Positions 36,220 through 45,118 are shown, numbered from the stretch's first letter. The stretch is 64,000 bases of DNA from Brevibacillus sp. DP1.3A (GCF_013284245.2 NZ_CP085876.1:3641001-3705000), one strand, 5' to 3'. Made by a program: numbers and translations. Notes: generated from the sequence alone by a model not told the origin.

Positions 36220-36346
36220 GCACCCCTCCTCTTTTTTGGATTGTTCATACATATAGGAAAGACCGTCTATGAGAACCGGGAGGGCTATAGTGGCAACCAA
36301 TTCCACGGTACTCAAGCCGGTCAGTTAGGTAACGCAGACAAATCTA

Positions 36347-36754
36347 TTACCTTGATGGCAATTTCGCCTCAAAGATGCCTGAAACTTTGACTTCTCCTTC
36401 GCTGTTCTTTGCCAGCACTTCTCCTACTACAGTGTTATCCAACTTTTTCTCCAATACTTTTCCGACAATCTGGATCGATTCGCCAGGCAGTGTCATTTTG
36501 CAAAAACGAACTTGAATTTTCTGAATGTTTTTTCGAGAAACCCAGGAAGTAACTCCTTGGGACAGCATCCCCATGACCAGCATTCCGTGAGCGATGATCT
36601 TCATGCCTGCTTTCTCTGCGAACTCTTCCACCAGATGCAGCGGGTGAAAATCGCCGGAAGCACCTGCAAACCGAACGAGCTGCACGCGGGTGATCGGTTC
36701 TTTTTCCAGAACAGGGAACTCGTATCCTTCGCTTACATCCTCATAAAATATCAT
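36347..36754 (-). CDS. MaoC-like hot-dog hydratase
   Basis: 135 residues if started at the ATG with GGAG 6 nt upstream; two in-frame ATGs just upstream are alternatives. Contains the hydratase-2 type active-site pattern, here GDFHPLH (D and H), and the hot-dog fold landmark AHGMLVMG. It would hydrate enoyl-CoA or a related thioester. The neighbouring gene encodes a second single hot-dog protein of the MaoC N-terminal type. Adjacent pairs like this commonly form one heteromeric hydratase, as in actinobacterial steroid side-chain degradation, so the two probably act together. Confidence 0.88.
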   Translation of the reverse strand: MIFYEDVSEGYEFPVLEKEPITRVQLVRFAGASGDFHPLHLVEEFAEKAGMKIIAHGMLVMGMLSQGVTSWVSRKNIQKIQVRFCKMTLPGESIQIVGKVLEKKLDNTVVGEVLAKNSEGEVKVSGIFEAKLPSR

Positions 36755-36781
36755 GGCGTTCTCCATTCTTCTCATCCCCCG

Positions 36782-37240
36782 TTAATGACGATGCACGATC
36801 GTGTTTCTCGTAATGCCTACCAGTTCGCCTCGCTGATTTCGATACTGATTTTCAGATGTGACCAAGTCCATCGACCCGCTGCTTCCTGTCTTCGTTTCGG
36901 CATCGACAACCTTGCTCGTGACTGACAGCACATCTCCCGCGACAATGTCACCCAAGTATTCATAGGATTGCTGTCCATGCAAAACTCTCGCCAGTTTTAA
37001 TCCCAACTTCTCCATTTTTTCAACGGAACCCATGCCGCCCCACAAGTCAATAACCTGCAAAAAGGTTGGCGGGATCGGGATTCCATCGTAGCCTTCTTTT
37101 TTGGCAGCCTCCAGATCGTAATAGATCGGGTTGTCATCACCAATGGCGAGGGCCAATTCTTTTATTTTTCCTTTTTCTACGGGCATGGTGTAAGGTTTAA
37201 ACTCCAGCCCGATCAAATCTTTCACATTTGACACGTTCAT
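36782..37240 (-). CDS. MaoC N-terminal-type (FAS1-like) dehydratase subunit
   Basis: 152 residues, single hot-dog domain of the FAS1-like dehydratase/MaoC_N family: GDDNPIYYD near the front, PPTFLQVIDLWG, then HGQQSYEYLGDIVAGD. Subunits of this type usually lack or contribute only part of the active site and pair with a MaoC partner; the partner gene is 27 bp downstream. The start ATG sits close to GAGGTGA, so a GTG two codons later is also possible. Role in the operon: hydration step of beta-oxidation, inferred. Confidence 0.85.
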   Translation of the reverse strand: MNVSNVKDLIGLEFKPYTMPVEKGKIKELALAIGDDNPIYYDLEAAKKEGYDGIPIPPTFLQVIDLWGGMGSVEKMEKLGLKLARVLHGQQSYEYLGDIVAGDVLSVTSKVVDAETKTGSSGSMDLVTSENQYRNQRGELVGITRNTIVHRH

Positions 37241-37271
37241 TCACCTCATCTGCATAAATTGGACGGAATGA

Positions 37272-38087
37272 TTACGTCAAGGAACCGCCGTTTACCCCAA
37301 GCACTTGTCCATTAATGTAGTTAGACAATGGGGAAGCCAGGAATAGGATACTTTCGGCTGCTTCCCTTGCACTGCCAACGCGTTTTTGAGGGATATTGTT
37401 GATTAACAGGTTCCGTACTTTTTCTGGAATGCCCGCTGCTTCCCCATTGACAATCAATCCTTCTTCTTTCGGTCGTGTAAGCCGTGTATCAATGAACCCG
37501 AATGCTACTGCATTGCTGTTGATGTTGAATTGCCCCCACTCTTTCGCTACCACCTTGGTTAATCCCATGACTCCTGCTTTCGCAGACGAATAGTTAGCTT
37601 GGCCCATGTTTCCTCTTACCCCGGACCCGGAGGAAACATTGATAATCTTGCGGTGATGAACGATGCCTTGTTCGATCTCTTTTTTGGCGACATCGCGCAT
37701 GTATGGGGATGCTTCACGAATCAATCGGAAGGGAGCGATCAGATGGATGTCTAGCATTGCCTGGAATGCTTCGTCCGTCATTTTATGAAGAAGGCCGTCA
37801 ATACAATAGCCAGCATTGTTCACCAAAATATCCAGTCGGCCAAAGGCAGAAATCGTCGCATCTACCAATTTCTTCGGATAGACTGGATCTGTTACGTTTC
37901 CGCAAAATGCGATCGCATCGCTTCCGAGATCCTTGATCGTAGAAACTACTTCTGCTGCCGGTTCTTCATCTCGATCTGCCACAACGACTCGCGCGCCATT
38001 TTCAGCTAATACCAATGCCGTTTCACGGCCGATTCCACGTCCAGCCCCTGTAACAATCGCTACTTGGTTTTCCAACATTTTCGCCAT
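37272..38087 (-). CDS. SDR family 3-hydroxyacyl-CoA dehydrogenase/FabG-like oxidoreductase
   Basis: 271 residues. Classical short-chain dehydrogenase: cofactor motif TGAGRGIG, acidic ADRD after beta-2 (NAD preference), NNAG, catalytic Ser in INVSSGSG and Y-x-x-x-K in NYSSAKAG. Start placed at the ATG 38087 preceded by AAGGAAGAG; a TTG frame to 38120 would overlap the thiolase. The position in the operon suggests oxidation of the 3-hydroxyacyl-CoA. It is closely similar to the truncated SDR at the right window edge over the last 55 residues. Confidence 0.92.
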   Translation of the reverse strand: MAKMLENQVAIVTGAGRGIGRETALVLAENGARVVVADRDEEPAAEVVSTIKDLGSDAIAFCGNVTDPVYPKKLVDATISAFGRLDILVNNAGYCIDGLLHKMTDEAFQAMLDIHLIAPFRLIREASPYMRDVAKKEIEQGIVHHRKIINVSSGSGVRGNMGQANYSSAKAGVMGLTKVVAKEWGQFNINSNAVAFGFIDTRLTRPKEEGLIVNGEAAGIPEKVRNLLINNIPQKRVGSAREAAESILFLASPLSNYINGQVLGVNGGSLT

Positions 38088-38112
38088 TTCCACTCTTCCT
38101 TCCATTTCGTTT

Positions 38113-39291
38113 TTATCCAACTCGATACATAGTTACGACGCAAGCACCACCAAGACCCAAGTTGTGATGCAAGGCAACTCTTGCATTTTCCACTTGCCGT
38201 TTCTGTGCCTGCCCGCGAAGCTGCCAGACAAGCTCCGTGCACTGGGCAAGACCCGTTGCTCCGATTGGATGTCCTTTTGACATCAAGCCACCAGAAGGAT
38301 TGACAACCACTTTGCCACCGTATGTGTTATCGCCATCATTGATCAATTTCTCTGCTCCACCTTCCTCACATATCCCCAGGCTCTCATAGGTAATGACCTC
38401 ATTTGGGGTGAAGCAGTCATGGAGTTCCAAGACATCTACTTCTTCTGGGCCGATGCCTGCCGCCTCATAGACCTGTTTGGCGGCACGACGAGTCATATCG
38501 GCTCCCACCAGATTGAGGATATTGTCGTGACTGACATTCATATCCGTTGTCAGCGCTTGCCCCACAATCTCGACTGCGTTGGAAATCCCGTGCTTTTTGG
38601 CGAATTCCTCACTGCAAACAATAGCGGCGGCTGCACCACACGTAGGAGGGCACGCCATGAGACGAGTCAATTTAGGCATCAATTCCGGCGCACTCATCAC
38701 CTCTTCTACTTTCAGTGTTTGTGTGAATAGCGAGTACGGATTTTGAACGGCATGATTCCTTGTTTTCACGGACACTTTTGCAAAAATGTCTGGATTTGCT
38801 CCATACTTCTCCAGATACTCCTTACCTGCTGAACCAAACAAACGAATGGCATTTGGTGCTTGCGGAACTTCCGGCCACAATTCCCTCAATCGATCCTGCA
38901 ACCAGCCTGTTGCTGGTGTTCGATCATCCCAATGAGATTTCAATGCGCCCGGCTTCATTTCTTCAAAGCCAACTGCCAGTGCGCACTCTACAGCGCCAGA
39001 CTCAACTGCTTGTCGTGCCAGGAACAGCGCATTGGAACCAGAGGAGCAGTTGTTATTGATATTAAAAATCGGAATCCCGGTCATCCCCACCTGATATAAC
39101 GCTCTTTGACCACACGTGCTGTCACCGTAAACGTAACTTGCATATGCTTGCTGGATTTCGGAATAGTCAATTCCCGCATCTTCCAGTGCACCTTTTACCG
39201 CTTTCGCTGCCATGACTTCATAGGGCTCGTGTGCCCCCGGTTTTGTAAACGGTATCATATTGACGCCGATTACTTTTACTTTTTTACCCAA
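38113..39291 (-). CDS. SCP-x-like thiolase (lipid-transfer thiolase)
   Basis: 392 residues. Nucleophilic Cys82 in NNNCSSGSNAL; late active-site blocks HDCFTPNE and GGLMSKGHPIGATG. These are features of the SCP-x/lipid-transfer branch rather than FadA-type thiolases. Branch members cleave bulky or branched 3-ketoacyl-CoAs and often need a DUF35 partner, which is not visible in this window. TTG start with GGAGG at 8 nt. First gene of an operon of thiolase, SDR, two MaoC proteins and acyl-CoA dehydrogenase; the 43-bp element at 39387-39429 lies about 96 bp upstream. Confidence 0.92.
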   Translation of the reverse strand: MGKKVKVIGVNMIPFTKPGAHEPYEVMAAKAVKGALEDAGIDYSEIQQAYASYVYGDSTCGQRALYQVGMTGIPIFNINNNCSSGSNALFLARQAVESGAVECALAVGFEEMKPGALKSHWDDRTPATGWLQDRLRELWPEVPQAPNAIRLFGSAGKEYLEKYGANPDIFAKVSVKTRNHAVQNPYSLFTQTLKVEEVMSAPELMPKLTRLMACPPTCGAAAAIVCSEEFAKKHGISNAVEIVGQALTTDMNVSHDNILNLVGADMTRRAAKQVYEAAGIGPEEVDVLELHDCFTPNEVITYESLGICEEGGAEKLINDGDNTYGGKVVVNPSGGLMSKGHPIGATGLAQCTELVWQLRGQAQKRQVENARVALHHNLGLGGACVVTMYRVG

Positions 39292-39386
39292 TAGTCTCGC
39301 CTCCTTTGTAGAATGGTGAAGTCGCTCGAGATATTTATGAATAATTTGAATCTTTAAATTAATAATAAAATTATGCTCGTATTTAA

Positions 39387-39429
39387 TAAAGTTTAGAACG
39401 CAAAAGGTACATTAAGTAAATATTAATGG
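39387..39429 (-). promoter_or_regulatory. 43-bp LysR-regulon element upstream of the thiolase operon
   Basis: 38 of 43 positions are identical to 43484-43526 in the crotonase-LysR intergenic region. It lies 96 bp upstream of the thiolase start and overlaps the stop codon of the CoA ligase gene. The invariant blocks include TAAAGTTTAGAA, AAAAGGTAC and GTAAATATTAATGG. Likely site of the neighbouring LysR regulator. Confidence 0.7.
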
Positions 39430-41009
39430 GTACGATTTTCCTCAACCAATGTACGACGCAATATTTTGCCCACTGCCGATTTCGGCAATTGCTCCCTGAA
39501 TTCGATCAATCTGGGGACTTTGTATTTCGCCAACCGTTCTTTGCACCATTCCACAATTTCTTCTTCTGTCAGCGAATGGTCTTTCTTCACAACAATGGCT
39601 GCTTTGACGGTTTCTCCACGGTAGGCATCCGGGACACCGAATGTACACGCTTCTGCAACGGCTGGATGCATGTACAGGACCTCATCAATCTCGTTGGGAT
39701 AAATATTGTATCCTCCTGCGATGATCATTTCCTTCTTTCTTCCGACAACATACAAGAAGCCATCCTCATCCATCATCCCGGTGTCACCCGTATAGAGCCA
39801 TCCATCACGTATCGTTTGCGCTGTCTCTTCTGGTTTTTTCCAATATCCTTTCATGATTTGCGGACTTTTCAAAACAATTTCACCCGTTGCTCCCGGTGGC
39901 ATTTCTTCCAAACCTGTTTCAATATCCACGATTTTTACATCGGCATTTGGGACTGGTATCCCTACGCTTCCTGTTTTTCGAATACCTTTTCCAAATACCC
40001 GAACGATAACAGCGTTGGATTCTGTAAGTCCATACGCTTCAGAAATACGGACGCCCGACTTATGTTCAAAGGCTCGCAATACTTCTAACGGGATCGGAGC
40101 AGCACCTGATCTGCATATTTTCAACGAACGCAGATCATCGTCCCGAAAGTCAGGATGATTCACTAATGCTACAAAGACAGTCGGTGAGGCTGAGAGATGA
40201 GAGGGACGATACTTGCGGATGATGGGAAGAGCGTCGTGGATGCGAAAATGCATGATGGGAATGTAGACACCTGCATGGAAGATAGAGGCCATCATGACCA
40301 TCAGGCCTGCACCATGGAACAATGGGAAAACACCAAGAAACCGTTCGCTAGGACGCTGAAGTGCCCCTTCGTCTGTGATCGAGGTATGGTACGTGGTCGC
40401 TACCGTGTTGTAATGCGTAATCATTACCCCTTTAGGTGTTCCTGTCGTCCCCCCTGTGTACTGTAGGACGGCAATATCTTCCTTGCTATTGATTTGCAAA
40501 GGAGGGAGTGTATCGTTTTGTTCTTCGATCCACTGATAGAAGTAGGCATATCCATTTGGATTGTGATCTGTGGTTACGATCATCAGCTTTTTGTGATAGT
40601 TGGTACTTTCTAGTTTCTCAATCTGACTGCTATCACAAATCAACCAGCTCGGCTCCGAGTCATCCAGCATGATAAGCAATTCTCGCTGCTGAAACATGGG
40701 ATTCAGTTGGACGACAATCCCCCCTATTCGCTGAACTGCGAAATAGGCGATGATATATTCTTTGCAATTGTACAGCATGATTCCCAAGCGATCTCCCTTC
40801 TTGCATCCACGTCGATGCAAGGCACCGGCAAAACGATCCACTGCGTGCTTCAATTCGGTATAAGTAAACGCCAGATCCGCTTCGATAATAGCTGGATGAT
40901 GAGGAAAATCTTGTGCAGCTCGCTCAAGGAAATGGTAGATGGAGCACAGAGGAATTTCCATTTCAACAGGGATCGTTTTCGGATAAAAGGCGTGCCATGG
41001 CTTTTTCAA
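39423..41009 (-). CDS. AMP-forming acyl-CoA ligase (copy 1)
   Basis: 528 residues if started at the TTG 41009, which has AAAGGAG at 7-nt spacing; the ATG at 41027 lies before that motif. ANL-superfamily signatures: YTGGTTGTPKG, AYGLTES, YTGDTG, and C-terminal GKILRR with the catalytic Lys. Forms acyl-CoA from a carboxylic acid with ATP. Third gene of the crotonase operon, directly following the second ligase. The acid is unknown; from context it would be the product of the ketone branch or a related fatty or alicyclic acid. Confidence 0.93.
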   Translation of the reverse strand: MKKPWHAFYPKTIPVEMEIPLCSIYHFLERAAQDFPHHPAIIEADLAFTYTELKHAVDRFAGALHRRGCKKGDRLGIMLYNCKEYIIAYFAVQRIGGIVVQLNPMFQQRELLIMLDDSEPSWLICDSSQIEKLESTNYHKKLMIVTTDHNPNGYAYFYQWIEEQNDTLPPLQINSKEDIAVLQYTGGTTGTPKGVMITHYNTVATTYHTSITDEGALQRPSERFLGVFPLFHGAGLMVMMASIFHAGVYIPIMHFRIHDALPIIRKYRPSHLSASPTVFVALVNHPDFRDDDLRSLKICRSGAAPIPLEVLRAFEHKSGVRISEAYGLTESNAVIVRVFGKGIRKTGSVGIPVPNADVKIVDIETGLEEMPPGATGEIVLKSPQIMKGYWKKPEETAQTIRDGWLYTGDTGMMDEDGFLYVVGRKKEMIIAGGYNIYPNEIDEVLYMHPAVAEACTFGVPDAYRGETVKAAIVVKKDHSLTEEEIVEWCKERLAKYKVPRLIEFREQLPKSAVGKILRRTLVEENRTH

Positions 41010-41010
41010 A

Positions 41011-42558
41011 CTACCGACTCCTTTCATTTGAAGAAGTGGATTCGGATTGATGTTTTATGTAACGGCTCCGCAATTCATATTTCAGTATTTTCCCAGAAGG
41101 ATTTCTTGGCAAAACGTCCGTGAAGATTACTGCGCGAGGAATCTTGTAACCAGCGAGATGCTTCCGACAGAATTCTATTAACTCTGTTCTATCGATGATA
41201 TAACCAGGTTTTGCGACGATTACCGCTGCCACTATTTCTCCCCACTTCTCATCGGGAACTCCTATCACTGCTGCTTCCAATACACCATCAAAAGCGTACA
41301 GAATGTTCTCTACTTCAACGGAATAGATGTTGCTGCCACCCGAAATAATCATATCTTTTTTGCGATCAACAAGTGTTATGAAGCCATCTACATCAACGGA
41401 ACACAAGTCTCCCGTATACAGCCACCCGTCACGAATTGCCTCAGCAGTAGCCTCTGGATTTTTATAATACCCCTTCATGATCATGTCACTCCGAAGAAGC
41501 AATTCCCCAATTTCTCCTGGGGCAATTTCTTTTCCATCCTTGTCAACGACTTTGGCTTCCGTCAAGAATCTTGCCTTTCCGCTTGTCCCCAGCTTTTCCT
41601 TGTGTTCCTCCGGATATAAGTAAATCCCGGAAGGTCCGCCTTCTGTCAATCCACAACGGTTGTTAAACTGATCCGTCTTAAACAGTTCCATACTTTTCTT
41701 GATGAGTTCGGGAGACATCGGAGCTCCACCATACCTTAGACTTTCAATCGAGGATAAATCGTATTGGGCGGCATCTGGGACTTGCAGCATCATGTTATAC
41801 ATCGTTGGAACGGCAATAAATGATTGAATTTTGTAATGATCAATTGCTTTTAGAACTTCAACAGGATCAAATTTTTGTTGAATGACAAGTGTTTGTCCCA
41901 AAAATAAATCCTTGAAGAGGATACTGAATCCTGCACCGTGAAAGAAAGGCATGAAATGCAAGATTCGGCTGTTCATTGTTTCCCCACTCAACCCAAGCGA
42001 ATGAAAAATGAACAAAATTGCTCGATGATGATCGAATACGGCTCCTTTGGGTCTTCCTGTCGTTCCGGATGTATACAGGATGTGAGAATCATCATGCTGT
42101 TCAACCACTACATCAGGATCATTTACATTTTCAGTCAGAACCTGTTGCAAAGACAAATGTCCTTCTACTTGCGCATGATGAACAGCAATACAATGAGCGA
42201 CCTTGGCAGATCGAGCCTGTTCAATCAACGATCCAAACTCTTCATCATAAATGACTAGCTTGGCATCCGAATGATCGATGAGGTATGCTGCTTCTGATTT
42301 CGTCAGGCGAACGTTGATCGGAACTGTGACAGCACCGATCTTGGCGGCCGCAAACAAAGCGATCGGGAAGATATTGGAGTTTTTCATCATGAAGCATATT
42401 TTTTCACCTTTCGTGATCCCAAGTGAAAGCAAGCCATGTGCTAATCGATTTACGATTCGATTTAGCTGTTCATACGTGTATGTCTGATCCTGATAGATAA
42501 TCGCAACTCTATCCGGCATCATATTCGCGTTTCTGACAAGTGAACTCCCAATATTCAC
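41011..42558 (-). CDS. AMP-forming acyl-CoA ligase (copy 2)
   Basis: 515 residues from a GTG with GAGGTG upstream; a TTG frame to 42579 is less likely. ANL signatures: YTSGTTGRPKGA, CGLTEGG, YTGDLCSVD, PSGKILKYELR. It lies 33 bp after the crotonase gene and ends one base before the preferred start of the next ligase. The two ligases share only the family motifs and general layout, so they probably have different substrates or act on different intermediates of one pathway. Confidence 0.93.
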   Translation of the reverse strand: MNIGSSLVRNANMMPDRVAIIYQDQTYTYEQLNRIVNRLAHGLLSLGITKGEKICFMMKNSNIFPIALFAAAKIGAVTVPINVRLTKSEAAYLIDHSDAKLVIYDEEFGSLIEQARSAKVAHCIAVHHAQVEGHLSLQQVLTENVNDPDVVVEQHDDSHILYTSGTTGRPKGAVFDHHRAILFIFHSLGLSGETMNSRILHFMPFFHGAGFSILFKDLFLGQTLVIQQKFDPVEVLKAIDHYKIQSFIAVPTMYNMMLQVPDAAQYDLSSIESLRYGGAPMSPELIKKSMELFKTDQFNNRCGLTEGGPSGIYLYPEEHKEKLGTSGKARFLTEAKVVDKDGKEIAPGEIGELLLRSDMIMKGYYKNPEATAEAIRDGWLYTGDLCSVDVDGFITLVDRKKDMIISGGSNIYSVEVENILYAFDGVLEAAVIGVPDEKWGEIVAAVIVAKPGYIIDRTELIEFCRKHLAGYKIPRAVIFTDVLPRNPSGKILKYELRSRYIKHQSESTSSNERSR

Positions 42559-42591
42559 GATGACGCACCTCACCAACAAGGAAATCTCACA

Positions 42592-43374
42592 TTATTTCCC
42601 TTTAAATTGTGGAGCCCGTTTTTCAAAAAATGCAGTAACTCCTTCTTTCAAATCTTCCGTCTGAAAACATACTCCTTGACCAAAGGCTTCCAACTCTAAA
42701 AATTCTTCTAAACTGACATTTGCGCTATAGTGAACGAGTTGTTTGATCAGTCCAATTGACAAGCTTGGCCCTTCTGCAATCTTTTGCGCTATGGAACATG
42801 CCCGCTCCAGCAAGCTGCTATCATCGACTACTTCATTCACCATCCCGAGTTGGTATGCTTGTTCTGCCGAGATGCGCTCTCCCAACATCATCAGTTCTTT
42901 GGCACGGTGAGGCCCCAATGATTGTGTCAAAAAATGAATCCCACCGAAATCGGGAAGAGCCCCCACTTTCACGAAACTTTGAATGAAGAAAGCGGAACGG
43001 GCTGCAATCACCAAGACGCAGGCTAATGCAAGACTGACTCCTGCTCCTGCTGCGGCGCCATTCACCGCTGCTATCATGGGCTTTTCCACTTTTCTCATCA
43101 TGTGGAGTAGCTCATAATACTGTTTCATTCTTTTACGGGTAGAAAAGGCATTCGAAGTATCGCCCTGAACGTTATTCAAATTGCCACCAGCACTAAACGC
43201 ACGTTCTGTACCCGTGATGATAACCGCTTTGACTTGGTCGTCATATTGAATTTCCCTAAAGGTATCGAGTAGTTCCCATGCCGCTTCCGTTAAAGGATTT
43301 CTGATTTCTGGCCTGTTCAATTTGATGATGCAGATTTTGTTTTCAATCGTGGTCACGATGTTTTTTCCCTTCAT
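42592..43374 (-). CDS. Enoyl-CoA hydratase/isomerase family protein, PaaG-like
   Basis: 260 residues. Crotonase fold with oxyanion-hole GGNLNN and GAAAGAG. The first catalytic Glu of true hydratases is not present in the FIQSFVKVG segment, and the second site reads LPDFGG, with Asp as in PaaG-type isomerases. An isomerase or ring-modifying role is therefore more likely than simple hydration, which the MaoC pair could supply. ATG at 43374 with AGAGGTGAG upstream. First gene of an operon with the two CoA ligases. A 15-bp palindrome and the 43-bp element lie upstream. Confidence 0.88.
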   Translation of the reverse strand: MKGKNIVTTIENKICIIKLNRPEIRNPLTEAAWELLDTFREIQYDDQVKAVIITGTERAFSAGGNLNNVQGDTSNAFSTRKRMKQYYELLHMMRKVEKPMIAAVNGAAAGAGVSLALACVLVIAARSAFFIQSFVKVGALPDFGGIHFLTQSLGPHRAKELMMLGERISAEQAYQLGMVNEVVDDSSLLERACSIAQKIAEGPSLSIGLIKQLVHYSANVSLEEFLELEAFGQGVCFQTEDLKEGVTAFFEKRAPQFKGK

Positions 43375-43392
43375 ACGACTCACCTCTTTTCG

Positions 43393-43407
43393 TACTCGGA
43401 CCGAGTA
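43393..43407 (-). promoter_or_regulatory. 15-bp perfect palindrome upstream of the crotonase gene
   Basis: TACTCGG-A-CCGAGTA, 19 bp before the crotonase start and immediately before its ribosome binding site. Position and symmetry suggest a repressor operator, for example of a TetR-type fatty acid regulator. No such regulator is in the window. Confidence 0.5.
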
Positions 43408-43483
43408 TGGTCAGATATCATTAAAACAATAATTCAGATTGTTCGGAATCTTATATTCATGATATTCTGTTATTATCTATTTT

Positions 43484-43526
43484 TAAAGTTTAGAAATGAA
43501 AAGGTACGTTATGTAAATATTAATGG
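43484..43526. promoter_or_regulatory. 43-bp LysR-regulon element between crotonase operon and LysR gene
   Basis: Second copy of the element described at 39387-39429 (38/43 identical, no gaps), 110 bp upstream of the crotonase start and 64 bp upstream of the LysR start. A LysR protein normally binds between itself and its divergent target, which fits. Confidence 0.7.
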
Positions 43527-43589
43527 CTCATATTGGTAAGCATTCCTAAACACATTTTCCATGAAAATCAATGTTACTGGGGTGAAACT

Positions 43590-44513
43590 ATGCGTATCGA
43601 GCAACTTATCTACATAACCGAAATAGCAAAAACAGGATCGATTGCGAACACAGCCGAACGACTTTTTGTGTCTTCTCCAGGTATAAGCCTTGCAATTAGC
43701 AGTTTGGAAGAAGAGCTCGGCGTAAAAATTTTTGAACGCTCACGTACTGGATTAGAGCCCACTGAAGTAGGAAAAAAGTTGATCTTACGCGCGCAGGAAA
43801 TAGTAAACCAGATCGAAGAATTTAAAAATGAGGCGAAATGTGATTCTTCCGAGTTTGAAGGACAGTTATCCATCTCCATAGTCCCAGGCATCTGTCGAAC
43901 ACTCATTCCGAAAACCTTGGCTGCGATTACTACAAAATTCCCAAAGGTCCATCTTCATGTGAAAGAAGCACATCTTATGCAAGTTCGAAAAGATGTTTTG
44001 AATGGGGATGTTGACATTGGCGTCATCTACTCTTTTCCCTCCTCCCATGAAGAAAACAAGTTGCTTACTACTACCCATATCACAGATAGCTCCATGATGG
44101 TCTGTTTTCGAAAGGACTCGGAATTGGCTAGCAAAGAGATCATTTACATGGAGGATTTATATAACTATCCGATTGTGGCATCCACCAATTTGAGTGATAC
44201 AAAAAAATTCTATTCCTATCTATTTGGGGAATTTCACAAAATTAACTTCTCCGTTCAATCGCAAAACTATGAAACAAAAAAACATTTCATCTCGCAAGGA
44301 ATGGCATTGGGGTTTGAAACTCGCCTAACAACGAAAACCGATCCCTTTTTTCAAAGGGAAGATATTATTTGCAAGCCCCTCATTGCAAAAGAACCCGTGG
44401 TCTCCTATTATTGCATCAAATTAAAAAACCAATACGTTTCAGTACCCGGTAAGGAATTTTTAAAGGAACTGCAAGCCCAAGCGAATCAATATAAAGAAAT
44501 AAGTAGACAATGA
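43590..44513 (+). CDS. LysR family transcriptional regulator
   Basis: 307 residues from the ATG 43590 with GGGGTGA upstream; the longer frame to 43533 lacks a ribosome binding site. N-terminal winged helix (MRIEQLIYITEIAKTGSIA, then LFVSSPGISLAISSLEEELG), followed by a substrate-binding-like effector domain. Divergent from the crotonase-ligase operon. It probably activates that operon and the thiolase operon through the repeated 43-bp element, with a pathway acid or CoA thioester as inducer. Confidence 0.92.
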   Translation: MRIEQLIYITEIAKTGSIANTAERLFVSSPGISLAISSLEEELGVKIFERSRTGLEPTEVGKKLILRAQEIVNQIEEFKNEAKCDSSEFEGQLSISIVPGICRTLIPKTLAAITTKFPKVHLHVKEAHLMQVRKDVLNGDVDIGVIYSFPSSHEENKLLTTTHITDSSMMVCFRKDSELASKEIIYMEDLYNYPIVASTNLSDTKKFYSYLFGEFHKINFSVQSQNYETKKHFISQGMALGFETRLTTKTDPFFQREDIICKPLIAKEPVVSYYCIKLKNQYVSVPGKEFLKELQAQANQYKEISRQ

Positions 44514-44532
44514 GTCGATACATGAATGTTAC

Positions 44533-44566
44533 AAAGGAGGTTCAGTAAATCTGATCTCCTTTTTTG
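44533..44566 (+). terminator. Terminator after the LysR gene
   Basis: Imperfect AAAGGAG...CTCCTTT stem with inner TTCAG/CTGA pairing followed by TTTTTTG, 20 nt past the stop. Confidence 0.7.
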
Positions 44567-44603
44567 TATAGTCTTTGATCATTGGAGGAAAAATACCATT
44601 TAC

Positions 44604-44656
44604 ATATAACCAAAAGGTGTTATATCATCATGAAGTAAAACTAAAAGGTGTTATAT
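44604..44656 (+). promoter_or_regulatory. Operator candidate of the SRPBCC-ArsR unit
   Basis: A 7-bp dyad ATATAAC...GTTATAT (44604-44625) and a direct repeat of AAAAGGTGTTATAT (44612-44625 and 44643-44656) spaced 31 bp, three helical turns. It lies in the promoter zone directly upstream of the unit, as expected for autoregulation by the ArsR protein. Confidence 0.5.
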
Positions 44657-44683
44657 TTTCACTACGAAACGGAGAGATTTACC

Positions 44684-45118
44684 GTGGAACAGAACAATCA
44701 ACAAACCGTAGAAGATATTAAACAAACCATTGTTTTCGAAGCCCCTATTCAAAAGGTATGGGAAAAAGTATCCACTGCGGAAGCCATTTCTGCTTGGTTT
44801 ATGCCGAATGATTTTCAACCAGTGGTAGGTCACGAGTTTCATATCCAATCCCCTTTTGGACCGTCCCCATGCAAAGTGTTGGAAGTAGAAGCACCTCATC
44901 GCCTTTCTTTTGCTTGGGATACAGACGGTTGGGTAGTCTCTTTTCTTTTAAAAGACCTGGGAGATAAAACGGAGTTTACCCTCATTCATGGTGGATGGAA
45001 AGCGGCAGATGAGATCATCGGAAAAGCAAACGCGAAGAGCGCAATGATTCGTGAGAAGATGAATCAAGGTTGGGTTGGAATTGTCCACGAGCGTCTGAAA
45101 AAGGTTGTGGAGGGTTAA
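44684..45118 (+). CDS. SRPBCC/AHSA1 domain protein
   Basis: 144 residues from a GTG with CGGAGAG upstream. START-like fold markers: an N-terminal [24 protein letters not shown]-type strand-helix, then [16 protein letters not shown] and [10 protein letters not shown]. The AHSA1 branch binds hydrophobic ligands or assists proteins, but the specific function is unknown. It is immediately followed (stop then ATG) by an ArsR gene; this pair is common in Firmicutes, with the ArsR protein controlling the SRPBCC gene. Confidence 0.88.
   Translation: MEQNNQQTVEDIKQTIVFEAPIQKVWEKVSTAEAISAWFMPNDFQPVVGHEFHIQSPFGPSPCKVLEVEAPHRLSFAWDTDGWVVSFLLKDLGDKTEFTLIHGGWKAADEIIGKANAKSAMIREKMNQGWVGIVHERLKKVVEG

Noticed and set aside
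39423-42558. Second NRPS or polyketide loading enzymes
   Set aside because: The two adenylating enzymes have no carrier or condensation domains and sit in a beta-oxidation operon, so they are acyl-CoA ligases.
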